Of a DNA stretch of 46,100 bases, positions 42,954-46,100 are shown piece after piece. Below the pieces are notes generated by a model. It worked only from the letters and a program-made list of their open reading frames with translations. It was not told the DNA's origin and made no database searches. The number at the start of each line of letters is the position of its first letter. Position 1 is the first letter of the stretch. Where the stretch lies: contig JADFXU010000019.1 of NCBI GenBank assembly GCA_015233365.1, forward strand, positions 1-46,100. Reading direction: 5' to 3'. The translations under genes and the position numbers were made by a program. This stretch comes from Nitrospirota bacterium (lineage in GTDB: Bacteria; Nitrospirota; Thermodesulfovibrionia; Thermodesulfovibrionales; Dissulfurispiraceae).

Positions 42954-44048
42954 ATGACGGAGACATTTATACACATTATCCCTGCGTGGGTCGAACTCAT
43001 AGCCCTCGCTTTTTGCACAGGTGCCCTGGTTTGCCGCCTCCTGGTGCTTGAGCCGTCGCATACTGCTGCCATACCTTATTACAAGAATTTGCTTGTCAGC
43101 ATGTGGCGGCTGTTATTTGTCGCTCTCACGGCAATGACCATTGTCAGCATCGTGGATCTTCTGACCCGCACGGCTGAGATGAGCGGTCTGACCTTCAGGG
43201 CAAGCTTTCCTTTGCTTCCTACGGTCATAAGCAAAACCCATTATGGTTATTTCTGGCTTATGGGTATGGTAACCCTCATCCTTTTATGGATTGCATGGTG
43301 TTTAAGCCGACGATATCGCGATTCGCGTAAGCTTTCCGGCTTTATGCTATGCCTTGCTGCTGTCTTCGCTTTTTCCCTGAGTGCAACCGGGCATGCCTCT
43401 GATAAAGGAGACTTCAGCGTCGCTGAAATGACAGACTGGTTCCACCTGATTGCGGCGTCTGTCTGGGGCGGCGGCCTCATGGTGCTTTCCACTGTTGTCC
43501 TTCCGCAACTTGTTAAGCCGGACAACCGTCAGAAAGCGATAATCGCTGATGTTGCAGGCCGGTTTTCGAGAATCGCCGGTATTTCCGTTGGAGTTGTGAT
43601 AATTACTGCATCTTACAATTCGTGGTATTTTGTAGGCAGTCTTACAGAATTCGGCAGTACGCCATACGGTCTGGCTGCAGCCGTGAAAATAATATTGTTA
43701 TGCTTTCTTCTTTTTCTTGGGGCCTTTAACCGCTACATCAATGTTGCTCTTTTGCAGCAATGGGCCGGACGGCATCCGGAAAAGAGAGACTTTATCAGTT
43801 CTCCGGCACTTAATATTTATGGGCGTCTGAAACAAAGCAGGGATGGACGCCTGGTTGCCTTCCGGTTCCTGAGCTGTGTGACAGTAGAAGCCCTTCTGAT
43901 TGTGAGCGTGCTTCTATTCGCAGCCTTTCTCCGCCATGAAGTACCTTCGCGCCATATGGCGCACCAGGGACATTCAGGAGAAGGGATGTCGTCTCATCCC
44001 TCAAATGACGGCAATGACGGGATGCAGCATCACGGCCATAATCATTGA
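42954..44048 (+). CDS. copD: Copper resistance membrane protein CopD
   Basis: 364 residues with about eight membrane segments. CopD is thought to move copper across the inner membrane with CopC. The conserved histidines occur in FSLSATGHASD and MTDWFHLIAASVWGGGLM, and GRFSRIAGISVGVVIITASYN is a standard block. The tail is rich in His and Met (RHMAHQGHSGEGMSSH and MQHHGHNH), a probable metal-binding extension. Its stop is 3 bases from the stop of the convergent kinase gene. Confidence 0.92.
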   Translation: MTETFIHIIPAWVELIALAFCTGALVCRLLVLEPSHTAAIPYYKNLLVSMWRLLFVALTAMTIVSIVDLLTRTAEMSGLTFRASFPLLPTVISKTHYGYFWLMGMVTLILLWIAWCLSRRYRDSRKLSGFMLCLAAVFAFSLSATGHASDKGDFSVAEMTDWFHLIAASVWGGGLMVLSTVVLPQLVKPDNRQKAIIADVAGRFSRIAGISVGVVIITASYNSWYFVGSLTEFGSTPYGLAAAVKIILLCFLLFLGAFNRYINVALLQQWAGRHPEKRDFISSPALNIYGRLKQSRDGRLVAFRFLSCVTVEALLIVSVLLFAAFLRHEVPSRHMAHQGHSGEGMSSHPSNDGNDGMQHHGHNH

Positions 44049-44051
44049 GGA

Positions 44052-46100
44052 TCACTGCTGGAGAACTTTTCGTATCGTCTTTAAAAGCTCACTTGGTGCA
44101 AACGGCTTTGAGATGAATTCCACCCCTTCCTCAATGATTCCCTTCCTGCGGATCACATCCGCAGGGTAGCCGCTTTCAAAAATAACCTTTATTCCCGGCT
44201 TCATAAGCGCCACCTCTCTGTACGCCTCTTTGCCGTTCTTCTTCGGCATGATAACGTCGAGAATGACCAGATGGATATTGTCCTTGTGTTCCCTGAATTT
44301 TTCCACAGCATCCTCACCGTCCACTGCCTCAATGACTGTATAGCCGAAATCAGCGAGGAGGCCGCTCACCATTTGCCTGACCTCGCTGTCATCTTCGGTG
44401 AGAAGGACCGTTTCAGTTCCTCCGATTGCATCCGGCTGCCCTGAAACTATCCTGTCCTCGACCTTGTCTTCTATTAAAGGCAGATATATCCTGAACGAGG
44501 TCCCTTCACCGGGCTCGCTATAGACATTGATGCAGCCGTTATGCTGCTTGACTATCCCATAGATGATTGCCAGTCCCAGCCCCGTGCCCTTGCCTACCTC
44601 CTTGGTCGTAAAGAACGGCTCGAAGATCCTCTCCCTCGTCTTCTCATCCATCCCCTCACCTGTATCGGAAACGGTGACAACTACGTATTGGCCTTCCTTG
44701 CCACACCCGCAGGTCATCATAAATTTGTCATCCATGACGACGGATTCCGTCTTTATCATAAGCTTGCCCCCATTGGGCATTGCGTCCCTGGCATTGGTCG
44801 CCAGGTTCATCAGGACCTGCTCTATCTGGCATATATCGGCCCTTATCGTGGGATTCCCAGGTGAAAGGGTCAATTTCAGTTCGATATCTTCACCGATGAG
44901 CCTTGAAAGAAGTTTCTCTATGGCAAAGATAATTTCATTGATTCTGACCGGCCTGGGGTCGATGATCTGCTGTCTGCTGAAAATGAGGAGCTGCTTCGTG
45001 AGGTTTGCTGCCCTTTCTGCCGAGCTGAGGATCTGCTGGACATGGGGTGTCAATGGATTGTCCTTTTCCATTCCCATCTGCAGCATGCTTCCATAGCCGA
45101 TGATTGCAGTCAGGAAATTGTTGAAGTCGTGGGCAATGCCTCCTGCAAGCTGCCCCACTGCCTCCATCTTCTGTGCCTGCATGAGCTGCTGCTCGAGCTT
45201 TCTCTGGTGGGTGATGTTGCGCAGTATCCCTCTGTATAATGTAAGACAGCCCGTTTCGTCACGAAAGGCTGTTGCTGTCTCAAGGACTATCAGGATGTCT
45301 CCCTTGATATTTTTCATCAGCAGTTCATAGTCTTTTACATATCCCTGCTCATCCAGTATCTTCAGAAGCTCTTTCCTGTAGCCAAGATGGACATAGAGGT
45401 TCTTTTCGATATCAGCTTCAATGAGTTCCTTCTTTGAGGAGTACCCGAACAGTTCAACTCCAGCCTTGTTTATATCGATGAATCTCCCCTCCGGTGTGCT
45501 GATGAACACAACGTCTTTGGACTCCTCGAAAAGGCTGCGGTATTCTTCTTCGGACTTCCTCAGAGCCTCTTCCGCCAGCCTGTGTTCGGTGATGTCGCGG
45601 AACGTCACAACTGCTCCAACAAGCTTCTCATTATCTATAATAGGTGTGCTTGTATAAGTCACATTAAAACTCGTATGGTCTTTTTTCCAGAAGACCTCGT
45701 CTTCTCTATGATGAACTGCGCTGTCTTTGAAAGCTGAATATATAGGACATTCTTGTTCCGGATAAGGTGTGCCGTCTGTTTTTGTGTGGTGCCATGTTGA
45801 GTGGCTATGCTTTCCAATGAGCTCATCAGGCTCATATCCCAGCATTTTTGCAGCCGCAGGATTGACAAACGTATGATTCCCGTTTAAATCCAACCCGAAG
45901 ATGCCTTCCCCAGCTGCATCGAGTATCAATTCATTCTGGCGACTTACCCGCTTGAGCGCCTCTTCCGCCAGTCTGCGTTCGGTGATATCCCTGAAGACGA
46001 GCACGACCCCGATAACCTTGCCCTCGCTGTCCCTTATGGGTGAGCCGCTATCGGCGATTACCCGCTCTCCCCCGCTCCTTGATACCAGCACGGTGTGGTT
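44052..46100 (-). CDS. Hybrid PAS sensor histidine kinase with receiver domain (5' end outside window)
   Basis: At least 682 residues; the frame stays open to the window edge (46100), so the apparent start at 46091 is not real. Order seen: end of a PAS domain ([20 protein letters not shown]), a second PAS ([18 protein letters not shown]), a third PAS ([18 protein letters not shown]), a HisKA with [18 protein letters not shown], a HATPase with [18 protein letters not shown] and [10 protein letters not shown], and a C-terminal receiver with phosphoacceptor Asp in [13 protein letters not shown]. No membrane segment is visible in the part present. The signal is unknown. Convergent with copD. Confidence 0.93.
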   Translation of the reverse strand, partial: NHTVLVSRSGGERVIADSGSPIRDSEGKVIGVVLVFRDITERRLAEEALKRVSRQNELILDAAGEGIFGLDLNGNHTFVNPAAAKMLGYEPDELIGKHSHSTWHHTKTDGTPYPEQECPIYSAFKDSAVHHREDEVFWKKDHTSFNVTYTSTPIIDNEKLVGAVVTFRDITEHRLAEEALRKSEEEYRSLFEESKDVVFISTPEGRFIDINKAGVELFGYSSKKELIEADIEKNLYVHLGYRKELLKILDEQGYVKDYELLMKNIKGDILIVLETATAFRDETGCLTLYRGILRNITHQRKLEQQLMQAQKMEAVGQLAGGIAHDFNNFLTAIIGYGSMLQMGMEKDNPLTPHVQQILSSAERAANLTKQLLIFSRQQIIDPRPVRINEIIFAIEKLLSRLIGEDIELKLTLSPGNPTIRADICQIEQVLMNLATNARDAMPNGGKLMIKTESVVMDDKFMMTCGCGKEGQYVVVTVSDTGEGMDEKTRERIFEPFFTTKEVGKGTGLGLAIIYGIVKQHNGCINVYSEPGEGTSFRIYLPLIEDKVEDRIVSGQPDAIGGTETVLLTEDDSEVRQMVSGLLADFGYTVIEAVDGEDAVEKFREHKDNIHLVILDVIMPKKNGKEAYREVALMKPGIKVIFESGYPADVIRRKGIIEEGVEFISKPFAPSELLKTIRKVLQQ

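Overview
The window looks like chromosome from an anaerobic, dissimilatory sulfate-reducing bacterium. It opens with a sulfate-activation and reduction block: the 3' end of sat, then aprBA, qmoABC and a membrane pyrophosphatase. No ribosomal RNA is present to place it. The gene order sat-aprBA-qmoABC-hppA, the intermediate base composition and the repeat types fit a Nitrospirota sulfate reducer (Thermodesulfovibrio-like relatives); a deltaproteobacterial lineage is the main alternative. The taxonomic assignment is inference.

Layout. (1) 1-11964, all plus strand: sat (partial), aprB, aprA, two tandem YkgJ-type cysteine-cluster proteins, a restriction-endonuclease-fold protein whose catalytic residues look lost, qmoA, qmoB, qmoC, and a K+-independent H+-pumping pyrophosphatase, closed by a strong terminator at about 11981-12014. 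Sat makes APS and PPi, AprBA reduces APS to sulfite with electrons from Qmo, and HppA would convert the PPi into proton motive force. (2) 12485-17610, minus strand: a Cache-type sensor kinase, an unknown 115-residue protein, a TAXI-type solute-binding protein, a small monooxygenase-like protein and a flavin reductase. (3) 17880-23655, plus strand: AraC/MGMT fusion, rpmE, DUF1385, prfA, prmC, DedA, flgM and a SagB-like nitroreductase; these are mostly housekeeping genes. (4) 23677-27091: DsrE-like protein (minus), an unknown 107-residue gene with a palindromic promoter region, murJ and a metallo-beta-lactamase-fold hydrolase. (5) 27221-34659, plus strand: a TauE/SafE exporter split into two genes, then a four-gene soluble molybdopterin/iron-sulfur/NAD(P)H oxidoreductase. 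Three different palindromic elements lie in this stretch, one of them inserted in frame inside a coding region. (6) 34777-37581: cdaA-cdaR-glmM, the conserved c-di-AMP and cell-wall operon. (7) 37706-41466: two paralogous HDOD-GAF proteins flanking a small P-loop NTPase. (8) 41603-44048: an outer-membrane-type protein with copC and copD. (9) 44052-46100, minus: a hybrid PAS sensor kinase cut by the window edge.

The least explained parts are the three accessory genes between aprA and qmoA, the soluble Mo/Fe-S/NAD(P)H complex with its in-frame 175-bp palindromic insertion, the heptamer-period inverted arrays at 236-316 and 26373-26446, and the duplicated HDOD pair with its intervening ATPase. 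No CRISPR array, tRNA, rRNA or complete insertion sequence was found.
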